A stretch of 64,000 bases of DNA from Shewanella marinintestina (GCF_023283845.1 NZ_JAKILC010000003.1:62001-126000); one strand, 5' to 3'. Positions 35,756-45,678 are shown, counted from the first letter of the stretch. Notes: generated by a model not told the origin, from the sequence alone. Numbers and translations are program-made.

Positions 35756-36493
35756 TTAAAAACCTAAACTCGAAAGCAGATCGTCAACTTCATCTTGACC
35801 CGTCACCACGTCCTGGCGGTGTTCTGCATTCATAATAGGACCTTCAGCTTCAACATTTAGTTTTGGCTTGTCGTCAGCTGCATTAGCAGGCTGCTCGCCA
35901 AATACCGTCAACATTGACACTAAGCTACTTTCGACTTCTCTAACTAAATCAATCACTCGGCGGATCATTTGCCCAGTAAGATCTTGGAAGTCCTGTGCCA
36001 ATAAAATTTGGTTCAGAAGTTCTTTCACTCGTCCTGCGTCCGACTCACTTCTTTCAACAAATAGTTGGATGTCATGACACAAGGTTTTAAACTCAGCTAA
36101 CGGCAGCTCTCTACGCATCAATTTATCCCAAGCAGGCTTAACCGCTTGAATATTATCGCTAAGAGCGCTCGCTAAAGGTAAGCATTCTTCTACAGCATCC
36201 ATGGTCTTATTAGCAGCTTGCTCAGTCATATCAATGACATAAGTTAAGCGCTCTTTTGCGTCCGGGATCTCTGTATTGGCTAATTCAATTAGACGGCTAT
36301 CAAACTGAAAGTCTGAAATAGCACTATGAAGTTGTCGTGTTAAACGGCCAACTTCATCAAAAAGATCTTTCTGAATCGGTGCAGCTATCTCCTTGACCAA
36401 TTCATCTGCTTTCTCTTGCTCTCCTTGAGACAGGAAGGCAACGAGCCTCTCAGCTTGCTCGAGAGTAATCAGCGGTATAGATTGTTGCTGCAT
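35756..36493 (-). CDS. cheZ: CheY-phosphate phosphatase CheZ
   Basis: Dephosphorylates CheY-P and so ends the turning signal. The 245-residue helical protein has the catalytic region LLAQDFQDLTGQMIRRVIDLV with the essential Gln, and a C-terminal CheY-binding tail DEVDDLLSSLGF after a disordered link. Length is normal. It lies 12 bases after cheY and 12 before cheA, consistent with an operon. Confidence 0.96.
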   Translation of the reverse strand: MQQQSIPLITLEQAERLVAFLSQGEQEKADELVKEIAAPIQKDLFDEVGRLTRQLHSAISDFQFDSRLIELANTEIPDAKERLTYVIDMTEQAANKTMDAVEECLPLASALSDNIQAVKPAWDKLMRRELPLAEFKTLCHDIQLFVERSESDAGRVKELLNQILLAQDFQDLTGQMIRRVIDLVREVESSLVSMLTVFGEQPANAADDKPKLNVEAEGPIMNAEHRQDVVTGQDEVDDLLSSLGF

Positions 36494-36506
36494 TGCTCAT
36501 CCCTGC

Positions 36507-36890
36507 TTAGCCGAGTCGCTCGAAAATTTTGTCTAACTTTTCTTTTAGTGTCGCAGCAGTAAATGGCTTAACCACATAACCGTTTACCCCCGCTTGCGCC
36601 GCAGCAATAATCTGTTCACGCTTTGCCTCAGCTGTCACCATTAATACTGGTAAGTGCTTAAGGTTATCGTCTGCGCGAATAGCCTTTAATAAATCAATAC
36701 CTTGCATGCCTGGCATGTTCCAATCAGTCACGACAAAATCAAAGTCGCCCTTTTGTAACATAGGTAAGGCTGTTGAACCGTCATCAGCTTCTTGAGTATT
36801 GTTAAAGCCCAAGTCACGTAACAAGTTCTTAATGATACGTCTCATTGTTGAAAAATCATCAACAACAAGAATCTTCATATTCTTGTCCAA
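36507..36890 (-). CDS. cheY: Chemotaxis response regulator CheY
   Basis: Phosphorylated by CheA, binds FliM and switches rotor direction. A single receiver domain: acidic pair in [11 protein letters not shown], phosphoacceptor Asp56 in [19 protein letters not shown] and the switch lysine in [11 protein letters not shown]. The start is taken as TTG because GGAGG lies five bases upstream and the product MDKNMKIL matches relatives; ATG 36878 is the alternative. The Shine-Dalgarno sequence lies within the palindrome CTCCGCGGAG, and a GC hairpin precedes it, so translation might be tuned by leader structure. Confidence 0.95.
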   Translation of the reverse strand: MDKNMKILVVDDFSTMRRIIKNLLRDLGFNNTQEADDGSTALPMLQKGDFDFVVTDWNMPGMQGIDLLKAIRADDNLKHLPVLMVTAEAKREQIIAAAQAGVNGYVVKPFTAATLKEKLDKIFERLG

Positions 36891-36951
36891 GGTTTCCTCC
36901 GCGGAGCGCGCTCAAATGCGCGTGTAAAAGTGCTATCAAATATTATTGATT

Positions 36952-37671
36952 TTATTCTTGCGTCCAGTGCTTGAGTTTACCTTTAAGTCTAAGCATCGCC
37001 TGACTCAGGATCTGGCTAACTCTAGACTCACTGACCTCAAGAATGGCCCCAATCTCTTTTAAATTAAGTGCTTCATCATAATAAAGCGACAATACCAATG
37101 CATCTCTTTCAGGTAAAAGCTTAATAGCGGCTACCAAAGCAGAATGAAACTCAACTTCTGCAAGCGATTCATAGGCATCGTTTGTGTGACCATCTTCAGA
37201 GCATGCTCCTTCTACCGCCACACCTAAATCTTCTATACCAACAACCTTACCCACTGATACATCGTTCAAAATGGTGTAGTACTCATCGAGCGGCATCTCT
37301 AACCGCTCAGCAATTTCACCATCACGAGCATCACGACCCAGTTCTTGCTCAAGTTCATCGATGACTTGTGCCACTCGGCGTTGATTGCGGTGAACAGAAC
37401 GTGGCACCCAATCGCCACGTCTTATTTCATCTAACATAGAGCCACGAATTCGAATACCAGCAAAAGTCTCAAATTTCGCGCCTTTACTACCATCAAAGTT
37501 CGATGACGCTTCAAGTAGCCCCATCATGCCTGCTTGCAATAAGTCATCAAGCTGAACTGATGCAGGTAAGCGAGCCAAAAGATGATGGGCTATTCTTTTT
37601 ACAAGCGGTGCATACTGTTCAACGATAGACGTCTTATTATCAAAACGAGTATACGCGGCCGCTTTATTCAC
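36952..37671 (-). CDS. fliA: Flagellar sigma factor FliA (sigma-28)
   Basis: Directs RNA polymerase to late flagellar and chemotaxis genes; held by the anti-sigma factor FlgM, not encoded here. The 239-residue protein has region 2 (YAPLVKRIAHHLLARLPASVQLDDLLQAGMMGLLEASSNFD, FETFAGIRIRGSMLDEIRRGDWVPRSV), region 3 and region 4 with the helix-turn-helix LNLKEIGAILEVSESRVSQILSQAM. Start is GTG with AGGA eight bases upstream and overlaps the end of flhG, so expression follows the flhF/flhG operon. Confidence 0.97.
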   Translation of the reverse strand: MNKAAAYTRFDNKTSIVEQYAPLVKRIAHHLLARLPASVQLDDLLQAGMMGLLEASSNFDGSKGAKFETFAGIRIRGSMLDEIRRGDWVPRSVHRNQRRVAQVIDELEQELGRDARDGEIAERLEMPLDEYYTILNDVSVGKVVGIEDLGVAVEGACSEDGHTNDAYESLAEVEFHSALVAAIKLLPERDALVLSLYYDEALNLKEIGAILEVSESRVSQILSQAMLRLKGKLKHWTQE

Positions 37672-38545
37672 CCGACTTATCCTCTTGATAATCAGGACGT
37701 TGAACTAGTCGTTCAACAAAAAACTCTAAATGACCACCAGGCTGAGAAGGCACTGGCCAGCTCATAATTTTGTTAGCTAAACCGTGGTAAGCAATGGCCG
37801 CTGGAGACTTTGGAAATGCCTCTACAATCAACTTTTGCTTACGCACTGATTTACGTAAATTTTCATCAAATGGTACCGTTGCTACAAGCTCTAAGGCAAC
37901 GTCCAAGAATCTATCGGTCACTTTACTTAATTTGGCAAAAAGTTCCATGCCTTCACGTAAACTGCGCACCATATTTGCCACAATTTTGAAGCGGAACACG
38001 CCATGCTCACGACTCAAAATTTTAATTAGTGCGTAAGCATCGGTAATCGAAGTTGGTTCATCACACACGACTATGAGTACATCTTGTGAAGCACGTGAGA
38101 AGCTCAATACCATATCTGAAATACCCGCTGCGGTATCAACGATTAAAATATCAAACTGCGTTCGCATTTCACTAAAGGCACGAATAAGACCCGCATGCTG
38201 CGCTTGAGTCAACTCCACCATTGCTTGAGTACCTGATGTGGCCGGAATAATACCAATGCCTTTCGGTCCTCTAAGGATCACATCATCTAATTCGGCATCT
38301 CCCGACAAAACATGAGATAAATTTCGCTCTGCGCGTAAACCTAACATCACATCGACGTTAGCCAAACCTAAGTCAGCATCCAATACCAATACACGTTTGC
38401 CTTTTTCGGCCAACGCAACGGCAGTGTTGATAGACACGCTGGTTTTACCAACGCCACCTTTACCACCTGATACGGCGATAACTTTTACTTTTTCATTATT
38501 TGGCTGATTCATCATACGTAAACCGCTTGCTTGATCTGGAGTCAT
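37664..38545 (-). CDS. flhG: Flagellar number regulator FlhG (FleN), MinD-like ATPase
   Basis: Limits flagella to one per pole by opposing FlhF and FlrA. The N-terminal helix DQASGLRMMNQ is the FlhF-activating motif; SGGKGGVGKTSVSINTAVALA is the deviant Walker A, VLVLDADLGLANVDVMLGL and IDTAAGISDMVL-like sequence the switch and Walker B regions. A C-terminal amphipathic helix for membrane contact is plausible. ATG 38545 lies four bases after the flhF stop with GAG upstream; the longer frame to 38587 overlaps flhF and is less likely. Confidence 0.95.
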   Translation of the reverse strand: MTPDQASGLRMMNQPNNEKVKVIAVSGGKGGVGKTSVSINTAVALAEKGKRVLVLDADLGLANVDVMLGLRAERNLSHVLSGDAELDDVILRGPKGIGIIPATSGTQAMVELTQAQHAGLIRAFSEMRTQFDILIVDTAAGISDMVLSFSRASQDVLIVVCDEPTSITDAYALIKILSREHGVFRFKIVANMVRSLREGMELFAKLSKVTDRFLDVALELVATVPFDENLRKSVRKQKLIVEAFPKSPAAIAYHGLANKIMSWPVPSQPGGHLEFFVERLVQRPDYQEDKSGE

Positions 38546-38549
38546 GGTT

Positions 38550-39959
38550 TCACTCAAATGCAAAGGCCATCTCTTGGGAGCCTTCATTATTCTGTAATGG
38601 TTCTGTGGATTCGTTATCTAATGCAGCTAATGCGCGATTGGCTAAAGATAAAGTATCTGCCACCTGCATATCTTCAGGAACTCTTTGTCCATCAGTGACA
38701 TAACTTAAAGGCAATCCACTTTGAATCAAGACACTTAGCGCGGGCGCTAACGATATTGATTCGTCTAATTTTGTCAGTACTGCGCCCGAAAGCGGAATAC
38801 GCGTAAACTGCTTTACAGCATCTTCTAATACACGACGCTGACCTGTTGCTGACATTACCAGATAACTACGAATAGGTAATCTGCTATTTGCGGCTAAGCT
38901 ATCGAGCTGTTGGAATAAACGCTGATCTCTTTGGCCCATGCCAGCAGTATCAATTAAAACCAGTTTACGATTTCTAAATTGATACAGAATTTGTTCTAAC
39001 TCATTAAAATCATGAGCCTGTTTTACTGGGCATCCCATTATTTTGCCATAAGTTGCCAATTGCTCAAAGGCTCCAATGCGATAATGGTCTGTCGTAATCA
39101 ATGCAACTTGATCTGAGCCATGATAAGCCGCAAATCGTGCCGCTAATTTTGCCACTGTGGTGGTTTTACCTACACCCGTTGGCCCAACAAAAGCAACGAC
39201 ACCACCCTGACGAACAATATCATCGCCTTGGTTATCTAGCAGGTTAGCTAAACTACGTGGCAAAGAAGCGACAAGCTCCGCAGGAGTGTAGTGTTCACTT
39301 AAACTCGACAGTTTTTTAGCAATAGCTGGCGAAAACTCAGCTTCTAACAATTTACTTTCAAGCATTGCCCCCACAGGGTCGACACGCTTTTTCTGCTCAA
39401 CCATCAAACTGCTGACTTGATGGGTCAATAAACTACGAATAGATGCCAGCTCTTCTTTCATCGCATCCATTTCAGCACTGCTACTTGCTTTTGCATTGTG
39501 GTAGCTATCTGGTGCGCGATTTGGCGTAAACTCGGCTTTTGCAGGCTCTGCTCGTTTAGGCATTTGTGCCTGCAAGCCTTTTGCCCAGTCAGGCATATCT
39601 AAATCTTCACTGCGTGTAGTCTGTGTTTGCTGACTAATACGACTTTGTTGACGCTCTAAAAGTGCCTGTAATGAATCGGGAGCTGGCGTTGGTTTAGGCT
39701 GACTTTGCGCTCTTACATTCGCAGCACCGCTGCCACCGCCCAGTGTGACTCTTTCTTCAGATAAATCAGTGAACATCTGCGCTGATGGCTTAGGCGCTGC
39801 AACCTTTGGCTTAGGATCGTCATAATCCACAGCAGCAACGATTTCAATACCACCAGTGACTTTCTTATTTGACATAATCACAGCATCAGAACCCAAGGTC
39901 TCTTTCACTTGGGCTAAGGCCGAGCGCATATCTTTTGCTAAAAACCTTTTAATCTTCAA
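38550..39959 (-). CDS. flhF: Flagellar placement GTPase FlhF (SRP-like)
   Basis: Defines the pole where the flagellum is built and recruits FliF. The 469-residue protein has a basic N-terminus (MKIKRFLAKDMRSALAQVKETLGSDAVIMSNKKV), a disordered middle, and an SRP-type NG domain: G1 GPTGVGKTTTVAKLAARFA, LITTDHYRIGAFEQL, LIDTAGMGQRDQRL and TKLDESISLAPALSVL. The start is TTG; this gives the normal family N-terminus and has GAGG eight bases upstream. It is 11 bases after flhA and slightly upstream of flhG. Confidence 0.96.
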   Translation of the reverse strand: MKIKRFLAKDMRSALAQVKETLGSDAVIMSNKKVTGGIEIVAAVDYDDPKPKVAAPKPSAQMFTDLSEERVTLGGGSGAANVRAQSQPKPTPAPDSLQALLERQQSRISQQTQTTRSEDLDMPDWAKGLQAQMPKRAEPAKAEFTPNRAPDSYHNAKASSSAEMDAMKEELASIRSLLTHQVSSLMVEQKKRVDPVGAMLESKLLEAEFSPAIAKKLSSLSEHYTPAELVASLPRSLANLLDNQGDDIVRQGGVVAFVGPTGVGKTTTVAKLAARFAAYHGSDQVALITTDHYRIGAFEQLATYGKIMGCPVKQAHDFNELEQILYQFRNRKLVLIDTAGMGQRDQRLFQQLDSLAANSRLPIRSYLVMSATGQRRVLEDAVKQFTRIPLSGAVLTKLDESISLAPALSVLIQSGLPLSYVTDGQRVPEDMQVADTLSLANRALAALDNESTEPLQNNEGSQEMAFAFE

Positions 39960-39970
39960 TTATTCGACCT

Positions 39971-42070
39971 CTACTGACCTACTGCCGAAACGATGCGGAT
40001 CTGCTTCTCATCGGGCACTTCTTGGTAAGAAATAACCCTTAAATTCGGAATCGTGTGCTTAACAAACCGTGATAACGTTGAACGTAACATGCCGGACGTC
40101 AATAAAATTGCCGGTTGTCCTACCATTTCTTGACGCTGTGTGGCATCAACTAATGACTTTTGCATGCGCTCTGCAAGGCTTGGCTCAATATTAGGGCCAT
40201 CACCTCCGGTTGCCTGCATTGACTGATGCAACATTTGTTCCAACTCTGGCGCCAAAGTAATGACAGGGATTTCAAGCTCTGGGCCACTGATCTCTTGTAC
40301 GATCATACGTTTTAGCGCTATTCGCACTGCTGCAGTTAATACTTCGGTGTCACTACTCTTAGGTCCATATTCCAGTAATGTCTGTACTATGGTCTTCATA
40401 TCACGAATAGACACACCTTCGTTAAGCAGGTTTTGCATCACTTTAACCACAGTTCCTAATGGCATCACATCGGGTATAAAGCCATCCACTAACTTAGGTG
40501 AGTGTTTACCAAGCATTTCAAGTAGCTGCTGAACCTCTTCATAACCCAGTAATTTTGCAGCATTATTAGATAACAACTGACTTATGTGGGTTGCTACAAC
40601 CGTTGAGGCATCGACCACGGTATAACCTAAAGTTTGCGCATGCTCGCGCATCTCAGGGGCAATCCAAACTGCATCTAAACCAAATGCAGGATCTTTGGTT
40701 TCAATACCATCAAGCTTGCCATACACTTGGCCGGGATTAATCGCCAATTCACAGTCGTGACGAATTTCAGCCTCACCAGAGGATACACCCATTAATGAAA
40801 TACGATAGGCATTAGGCGACAAGTCTAAATTATCGCGAATATGAACAGCAGGAACCAAGAAACCTAGCTCTTGTGACAACTTTTTACGTACACCTTTAAT
40901 TCTACCTAGCAGTTCGCCACCTTGACCTTTATCCACTAGCGGAATTAAACGGTAACCAACTTCTAAGCCAATCGTATCAACGTGTTGCACATCGTCCCAG
41001 CTCAACTCTTTTGGCTGAGCGTCGCGTTGCTCTACAGGGCCTGCTTTTGCCACTTCAAGCGCTCTAGCGCGATCTGTTTCTTGCTTCTTCTTAATAAAAT
41101 AAGCACCAGCACCAGCCATAACGGCACATGAAAGAAATACCAAATGTGGCATTCCCGGCACAATGCCCATAATAAACATGACTGCCGCAGCGATAGTTAA
41201 CGCCTTAGGACTGTCAAACATCTGACCCATGACCATCTCGCCCATGTCACCAGATTCGTTTTGTCGCGTCACCATAAGCGCCGCGGCAATCGATAATAGT
41301 AGACCAGGGATCTGCGCAACTAAGCCGTCACCGATAGTCAGTAGCGTGTAAATTTCAACAGCCGAAGAAAAATCTAAACCATGCTGCGCCATACCAATAA
41401 TAAAGCCACCAACAATGTTGATAACCAAAATTAAGATACCGGCAATCGCATCACCTTTTACAAATTTTGATGCACCATCCATTGCACCGTAAAAGTCAGC
41501 TTCACGGGTCACTTCTGCACGGCGAGAACGGGCTTCTTCTTGGGTTAAAAGCCCTGCATTAAGGTCGGCATCAATCGCCATTTGTTTACCTGGCATGGCG
41601 TCAAGGGTAAAGCGAGCACTTACCTCAGATATACGGCCAGCACCTTTGGTTACAACCGCAAAGTTGATGATAATAAGGATTAAAAACACCACTAAACCAA
41701 CGGCGTAGTTCCCACCTATCACCACAGAACCAAAGGCTTCAATCACTTTACCAGCCGCATCGCCACCATTGTGCCCTTCGAGCAACACCACTCGAGTCGA
41801 AGCTACGTTGAGCGCCAGTCGCAGCAAAGTGGCAACTAAAAGGACTGTGGGAAATGCAGCAAAATCAAGCGGGCGGTCGCTATAAATAGCTACCAAAAGA
41901 ACGACTAACGCTAGCGCAATATTGAAGGTAAAAAGAATATCGAGCAGGAACGCAGGCATAGGTAAGATGATCATAGCCAATGCGGCTAAAACCAATAGAG
42001 GTGTACCAATACCTTTTAAATGTGCAGGCTTTATCTGTTTTAATTGGCCTAGACTTGCTTTAAGTTCCAT
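39971..42070 (-). CDS. flhA: Flagellar export gate protein FlhA
   Basis: Forms the nonameric export gate of the flagellar type III apparatus and docks chaperone-substrate complexes. The first 320 residues are membrane-spanning and include the FHIPEP signature region (LVATLLRLALNVASTRVVLLEGH) and FTLDAMPGKQMAIDADLNAGLLTQEEA. The cytoplasmic remainder has RRKLSQELGFLVP-type and GPKSSDTEVLTAAVRIALKRMIV stretches. At 699 residues it has the usual length. A sigma-54 type promoter lies just upstream. Confidence 0.97.
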   Translation of the reverse strand: MELKASLGQLKQIKPAHLKGIGTPLLVLAALAMIILPMPAFLLDILFTFNIALALVVLLVAIYSDRPLDFAAFPTVLLVATLLRLALNVASTRVVLLEGHNGGDAAGKVIEAFGSVVIGGNYAVGLVVFLILIIINFAVVTKGAGRISEVSARFTLDAMPGKQMAIDADLNAGLLTQEEARSRRAEVTREADFYGAMDGASKFVKGDAIAGILILVINIVGGFIIGMAQHGLDFSSAVEIYTLLTIGDGLVAQIPGLLLSIAAALMVTRQNESGDMGEMVMGQMFDSPKALTIAAAVMFIMGIVPGMPHLVFLSCAVMAGAGAYFIKKKQETDRARALEVAKAGPVEQRDAQPKELSWDDVQHVDTIGLEVGYRLIPLVDKGQGGELLGRIKGVRKKLSQELGFLVPAVHIRDNLDLSPNAYRISLMGVSSGEAEIRHDCELAINPGQVYGKLDGIETKDPAFGLDAVWIAPEMREHAQTLGYTVVDASTVVATHISQLLSNNAAKLLGYEEVQQLLEMLGKHSPKLVDGFIPDVMPLGTVVKVMQNLLNEGVSIRDMKTIVQTLLEYGPKSSDTEVLTAAVRIALKRMIVQEISGPELEIPVITLAPELEQMLHQSMQATGGDGPNIEPSLAERMQKSLVDATQRQEMVGQPAILLTSGMLRSTLSRFVKHTIPNLRVISYQEVPDEKQIRIVSAVGQ

Positions 42071-42109
42071 TCACCCTGAGTCCGATCTTTGACGTCTAAC
42101 GCCTATACA

Positions 42110-42124
42110 GCAAATACTGTACCA
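42110..42124 (-). promoter_or_regulatory. Sigma-54 promoter upstream of flhA
   Basis: The - strand reads TGGTACAGTATTTGC: GG and GC separated by ten bases, close to the remembered consensus TGGCAC-N5-TTGC. It lies 40 bases before the flhA start, leaving a short leader. A target of FlrA or FlrC is expected. Confidence 0.7.
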
Positions 42125-42221
42125 ATTATTGGTTTAGCCTATTGCCATGACTATAACCTGAAAGCGATTTACAAAGAATAACCTAGGTATCGAATGATGT
42201 TTTTTTGGACGACAATATGGA

Positions 42222-43355
42222 CTAATGTTTTAAATCATCAGGGATTGGCTGTTTTACAGGAATTGGGTTCGGGCGTCGCCCCTTACCTTTTTGGTATTGC
42301 CTTAGTTGAAAAACATAGGCAAGCACTTGAGCAACGGCGGTAAATAAGCCTTCAGGGATCTCTTGATCTATCTTAGTGGTATGAAAAATAGCTCGAGCAA
42401 GTGGCGGCGCAGAGACAATTGCCACGTCGTGTTCACGGGCAATTTCACGAATTTTAAACGCCACTTCATCAACACCTTTGGCCACGACAAACGGCGCGGT
42501 AGAGCGAGCAGCATCATACTTAACAGCAACAGCATAATGTTCTGGGTTCACCACAATCACATCCGCATTGGGCACTTCCCCCATCATCCGCCGTTGAGAC
42601 ATTTCATGTTGTAATTGACGAATACGCCCCTTAACCTCAGGTTTACCTTCGGTGTCCTTGTATTCGTCTTTGACTTCTTGTTTAGTCATCTTAAGCTGTT
42701 TTGCATGGTTCCAGATCTGAAACGGCACATCAATGACCACAATTAAGAATGTCGATGCGCACAGCAGTATAAAAATCCATACCACAATATCCATCGCATG
42801 GTAGATATTGCCAGGTAAATGCTCTTGCGAAAGTAACAAGATATCATTGAGGTAAACAGTTAACAGTAAATAAGCAGTAATCGCCACGACTGAAAACTTA
42901 GCAATACCTTTGGTTAGTTCCACCAAAGCTTGCACGCCAAACATTCGCTTAAAGCCCGCTACAGGACTCATTTTACTGGCTTTTGGCATAAAAGCTTTAA
43001 CCGAAAATGACATACCTCCCAGTGCCACATTGCCAGCAAAAGCGATTAACGCTAAAAAAGCAATAAAACCAAATAAAGGCACCGCAAGCTCTGAACCGAC
43101 CATGCCCCAAACATTCATCATCTGGTTCACGTCAAAAATATCATCCCGACTCAAAGTAAAAAGCTTGGTCATAATATTGTGCAGTGCCTGTGCAATATCA
43201 GGCCCCGTCATCAATAATCCCACCGATGCAGCAATTAATACCGCCGATGTACCGAGTTCTTTTGAACGTGCAACCTGCCCTTTGTCTTTGGCCTGTTGCA
43301 ACTTTCTGGAGGTTGCTTCCTCGGTTTTTTCTTGGCTGCTATCGTTTTCTGACAT
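42222..43355 (-). CDS. flhB: Flagellar export switch protein FlhB
   Basis: Switches export specificity from rod/hook to filament proteins. The N-terminal half has four membrane segments after KTEEATSRKLQQAKDKGQVARSKEL. The C-terminal cytoplasmic domain contains the autocleavage site as NPEH (residues 270-273) followed by YAVAVKYDAARSTAPFVVAKG; the third position is Glu in place of the common Thr. The tail is extended and proline-rich (PNPIPVKQPIPDDLKH). Length 377. A second, stand-alone copy of its C-terminal domain is encoded at 28094-28402. Confidence 0.96.
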   Translation of the reverse strand: MSENDSSQEKTEEATSRKLQQAKDKGQVARSKELGTSAVLIAASVGLLMTGPDIAQALHNIMTKLFTLSRDDIFDVNQMMNVWGMVGSELAVPLFGFIAFLALIAFAGNVALGGMSFSVKAFMPKASKMSPVAGFKRMFGVQALVELTKGIAKFSVVAITAYLLLTVYLNDILLLSQEHLPGNIYHAMDIVVWIFILLCASTFLIVVIDVPFQIWNHAKQLKMTKQEVKDEYKDTEGKPEVKGRIRQLQHEMSQRRMMGEVPNADVIVVNPEHYAVAVKYDAARSTAPFVVAKGVDEVAFKIREIAREHDVAIVSAPPLARAIFHTTKIDQEIPEGLFTAVAQVLAYVFQLRQYQKGKGRRPNPIPVKQPIPDDLKH

Positions 43356-43435
43356 CTATCGATCGCCTCCAATAATTACACGAGAATCCCATCGGTCTTT
43401 GCCAAACAAGCATGTCAAAGCAGAGGAAGTCATGA

Positions 43436-44236
43436 CTAATTCAATCCGCCATCGACTTTACATTGCAGTTCGAGTGCATTACATAACAGCAATTGTACTT
43501 CACGCCACACTTCATCGAAGTGCGACATAATCGGCGATAGAGTCAGCCATAAAATAAATAGACCGGCAACCATGGTCACCGGAAAACCAACCGCAAAGAT
43601 ATTGAGCTGCGGCGAAGCGCGAGTCATTACACCAAAAGACAAGTTAATCGTTAATAGTGCAACAATCGCCGACAACGACATGGTTAACGCGGCGCCAAAC
43701 ATATAACCGACAAACTCAGTAAACAAACGATAGCTCGCTAAACTAAGGCCCTGCATCGATACAGGAATAGAATCAAAACTGGCAATAACCATTTTAATCA
43801 GTAGCAAATGACCATCTACAGCAAGGAAAATCATTGTGCTGAGTAACAAAAAGAAGTTACCAATTACAGGCGTTTGTTGACCTGAACTTGGATCAACCAT
43901 TGAGGCAAAACCTAAGCTGGTTTGCATACCAATGATTTGGCCAGTTAGTACAAAGGTTTGCATTAACAGCAATGTGGCAAACCCCATTGCAACACCAATA
44001 ATGATTTGCTGCGCAGTCACAAACGCCGCACTTAAGGAAAACAAATCAATGCTTGGCATCGCTGGCAATACAGGAGCGACAGCAGCAGTTACGGTTACCG
44101 ACAGAATAAGTCTAACTCGAGTGGGAGTCGTAGTCGCACCAAATACAGCCATCACCATAAACATACTGGAAATTCGCGTCAGCGGCCACAAATAACCTGC
44201 GATGCCGTCCATTAAGGTATCGAGCAAGATCTCCAT
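43436..44236 (-). CDS. fliR: Flagellar export apparatus protein FliR
   Basis: Core membrane subunit of the export gate, assembling with FliP and FliQ. The 266-residue protein has about six hydrophobic segments; YLWPLTRISSMFMVMAVFGATTTPTRVRLILS and GFATLLLMQTFVLTGQIIGMQTSLGFASMVDPSSG are family signatures. It lies 23 bases after fliQ and about 80 before flhB in the standard fliPQR-flhB order. Confidence 0.95.
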   Translation of the reverse strand: MEILLDTLMDGIAGYLWPLTRISSMFMVMAVFGATTTPTRVRLILSVTVTAAVAPVLPAMPSIDLFSLSAAFVTAQQIIIGVAMGFATLLLMQTFVLTGQIIGMQTSLGFASMVDPSSGQQTPVIGNFFLLLSTMIFLAVDGHLLLIKMVIASFDSIPVSMQGLSLASYRLFTEFVGYMFGAALTMSLSAIVALLTINLSFGVMTRASPQLNIFAVGFPVTMVAGLFILWLTLSPIMSHFDEVWREVQLLLCNALELQCKVDGGLN

Positions 44237-44259
44237 GGTTAGCTTAGCTCAATCATGGC

Positions 44260-44529
44260 TTAACCTATGACCTGCGGGATCATATCGACCATCTGGTAAA
44301 AAAAATCCATCATCATCTGTACCAACATGTGTCCCATTAACATGAGGGCTAACAAAGTGGTAAGCAAACGCGGTAAAAAGCTCAAGGTCTGCTCATTGAT
44401 TGACGTTGCCGCCTGAAATACCGCTACAACAAGACCAATAATGAGGCCCGGTACAATAATCATCGACACTATGATGACAATAACAGCCAGTGCTTCACGG
44501 AAGATATCAATCAGTGCTTCTGGGCTCAT
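44260..44529 (-). CDS. fliQ: Flagellar export apparatus protein FliQ
   Basis: An 89-residue protein with two membrane helices (EALAVIVIIVSMIIVPGLIIGLVVAVF and LPRLLTTLLALMLMGHMLVQMM) around the conserved QAATSINEQTLSFLPR loop. Length and order between fliP and fliR are standard. It is part of the FliPQR export core. Confidence 0.95.
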   Translation of the reverse strand: MSPEALIDIFREALAVIVIIVSMIIVPGLIIGLVVAVFQAATSINEQTLSFLPRLLTTLLALMLMGHMLVQMMMDFFYQMVDMIPQVIG

Positions 44530-44536
44530 AGCTTAC

Positions 44537-45283
44537 CTACAATCCAAAACTGTTAGCTAAGGTGCCCATGACTAGGCTCCAACCGTCTACAAGTACAAAT
44601 AGCATAATTTTAAACGGTAAAGACACAATCATAGGTGATAGCATCATCATACCCATCGCCATCAAAATACTGGCAACAACTAAGTCGAGTACCAAAAATG
44701 GCACAAATAGCATAAAGCCAATCTGAAATGCAGTTTTAAGTTCGCTGGTGATAAATGCAGGAATAATGACCGTCATTGGTGCATCTTCAGGTTCATTGAT
44801 GCCTTGATAACCTGAAATTTCAATAAAAGTATTTAAATCAGTTAAACGAGTTTGTGCCAACATAAAGTCTTTTAACGGACCTTGTCCTTTGGTAAAGGCA
44901 TCTTGGATCGGCATTCCTTGTTCAATATAGGGCTGAACAGCTTGGTCATAGATCTTGTCGAACACCGGCGACATAATAAAAAATGTCATAAACATACTAA
45001 TACCAATCAGCACTTGGTTCGATGGTGTTTGTTGTAAACCAATGGCTTGTCGCAAAATTGACAAGACTACGATGATCCGTGTGAACGAAGTCAGCATGAT
45101 CACCATGGCAGGAATAAAACTGAGTGCAGTCATCAACAACAAGATCTGCATAGTGACAGAATATTGCGTTGAACCGTCCGCGCCAGTTGATACCGTTACC
45201 GCTGGTAAAATACCATTTTCAGCAAAGGCTGGCGCCGTAAAAGACAACGCCATAGTAGCTAAGAGTAATATCCATTTTATCAT
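44537..45283 (-). CDS. fliP: Flagellar export apparatus protein FliP
   Basis: Main subunit of the FliPQR export core. An N-terminal signal-like segment ([18 protein letters not shown]) is followed by the family sequence [44 protein letters not shown] and the C-terminal membrane pair with [22 protein letters not shown]. Length 248 is normal. The start overlaps the stop of fliO by four bases. Confidence 0.96.
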   Translation of the reverse strand: MIKWILLLATMALSFTAPAFAENGILPAVTVSTGADGSTQYSVTMQILLLMTALSFIPAMVIMLTSFTRIIVVLSILRQAIGLQQTPSNQVLIGISMFMTFFIMSPVFDKIYDQAVQPYIEQGMPIQDAFTKGQGPLKDFMLAQTRLTDLNTFIEISGYQGINEPEDAPMTVIIPAFITSELKTAFQIGFMLFVPFLVLDLVVASILMAMGMMMLSPMIVSLPFKIMLFVLVDGWSLVMGTLANSFGL

Positions 45284-45678
45284 TGTGTAGCCTTGGCTTG
45301 TCGTAATCGGTTGGCAAAAGACTCTGTTTCGATTTCAACTGGCTGAGCTAACTTATCTACCAGACTAATTTGTTGTTGAGTCACCCCGAGCAAATATTGC
45401 TGACCATTGACCTCAACCAATACTAACTTCTCTTTTTGTCCTAATGGCGTTACCGCAATTGTTTTTAATACCCCTTGGCTACTTGGTACTAAATTAAAGC
45501 GCTTAACGAGATAAGCTAAAAAGAAAATAAGAATAAGAACAACAATTAGACCGCCAACCATACTTGAAAGCGTCGCAATACTCGACGCTGAGCTAGTGGT
45601 AGTTGCGGCGTTATTTACTGCGCTGCTAGCTTCTGTATCTACAGTTGCCAAACTGGCTAAGACCCAATTAACGCTCAT
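45280..45678 (-). CDS. fliO: Flagellar assembly protein FliO
   Basis: Assists FliP assembly. A short alanine/serine/threonine-rich N-terminal region is followed by one membrane helix ([19 protein letters not shown]) and a small cytoplasmic domain with [32 protein letters not shown], the family hallmark. The frame opens with TTG at 45681, but the next codon is ATG 45678 with GGGA six bases upstream. Overlaps fliP. Confidence 0.92.
   Translation of the reverse strand: MSVNWVLASLATVDTEASSAVNNAATTTSSASSIATLSSMVGGLIVVLILIFFLAYLVKRFNLVPSSQGVLKTIAVTPLGQKEKLVLVEVNGQQYLLGVTQQQISLVDKLAQPVEIETESFANRLRQAKATQ

Noticed and set aside
36890..36951. GC-rich hairpin and palindrome read as a Rho-independent terminator between fliA and cheY
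   Set aside because: No U-run follows the stem on the - strand; the stem lies directly before the cheY Shine-Dalgarno sequence.
42910..43530. 206-codon open frame on the + strand
   Set aside because: It is antisense to flhB and the end of fliR; both have diagnostic motifs.
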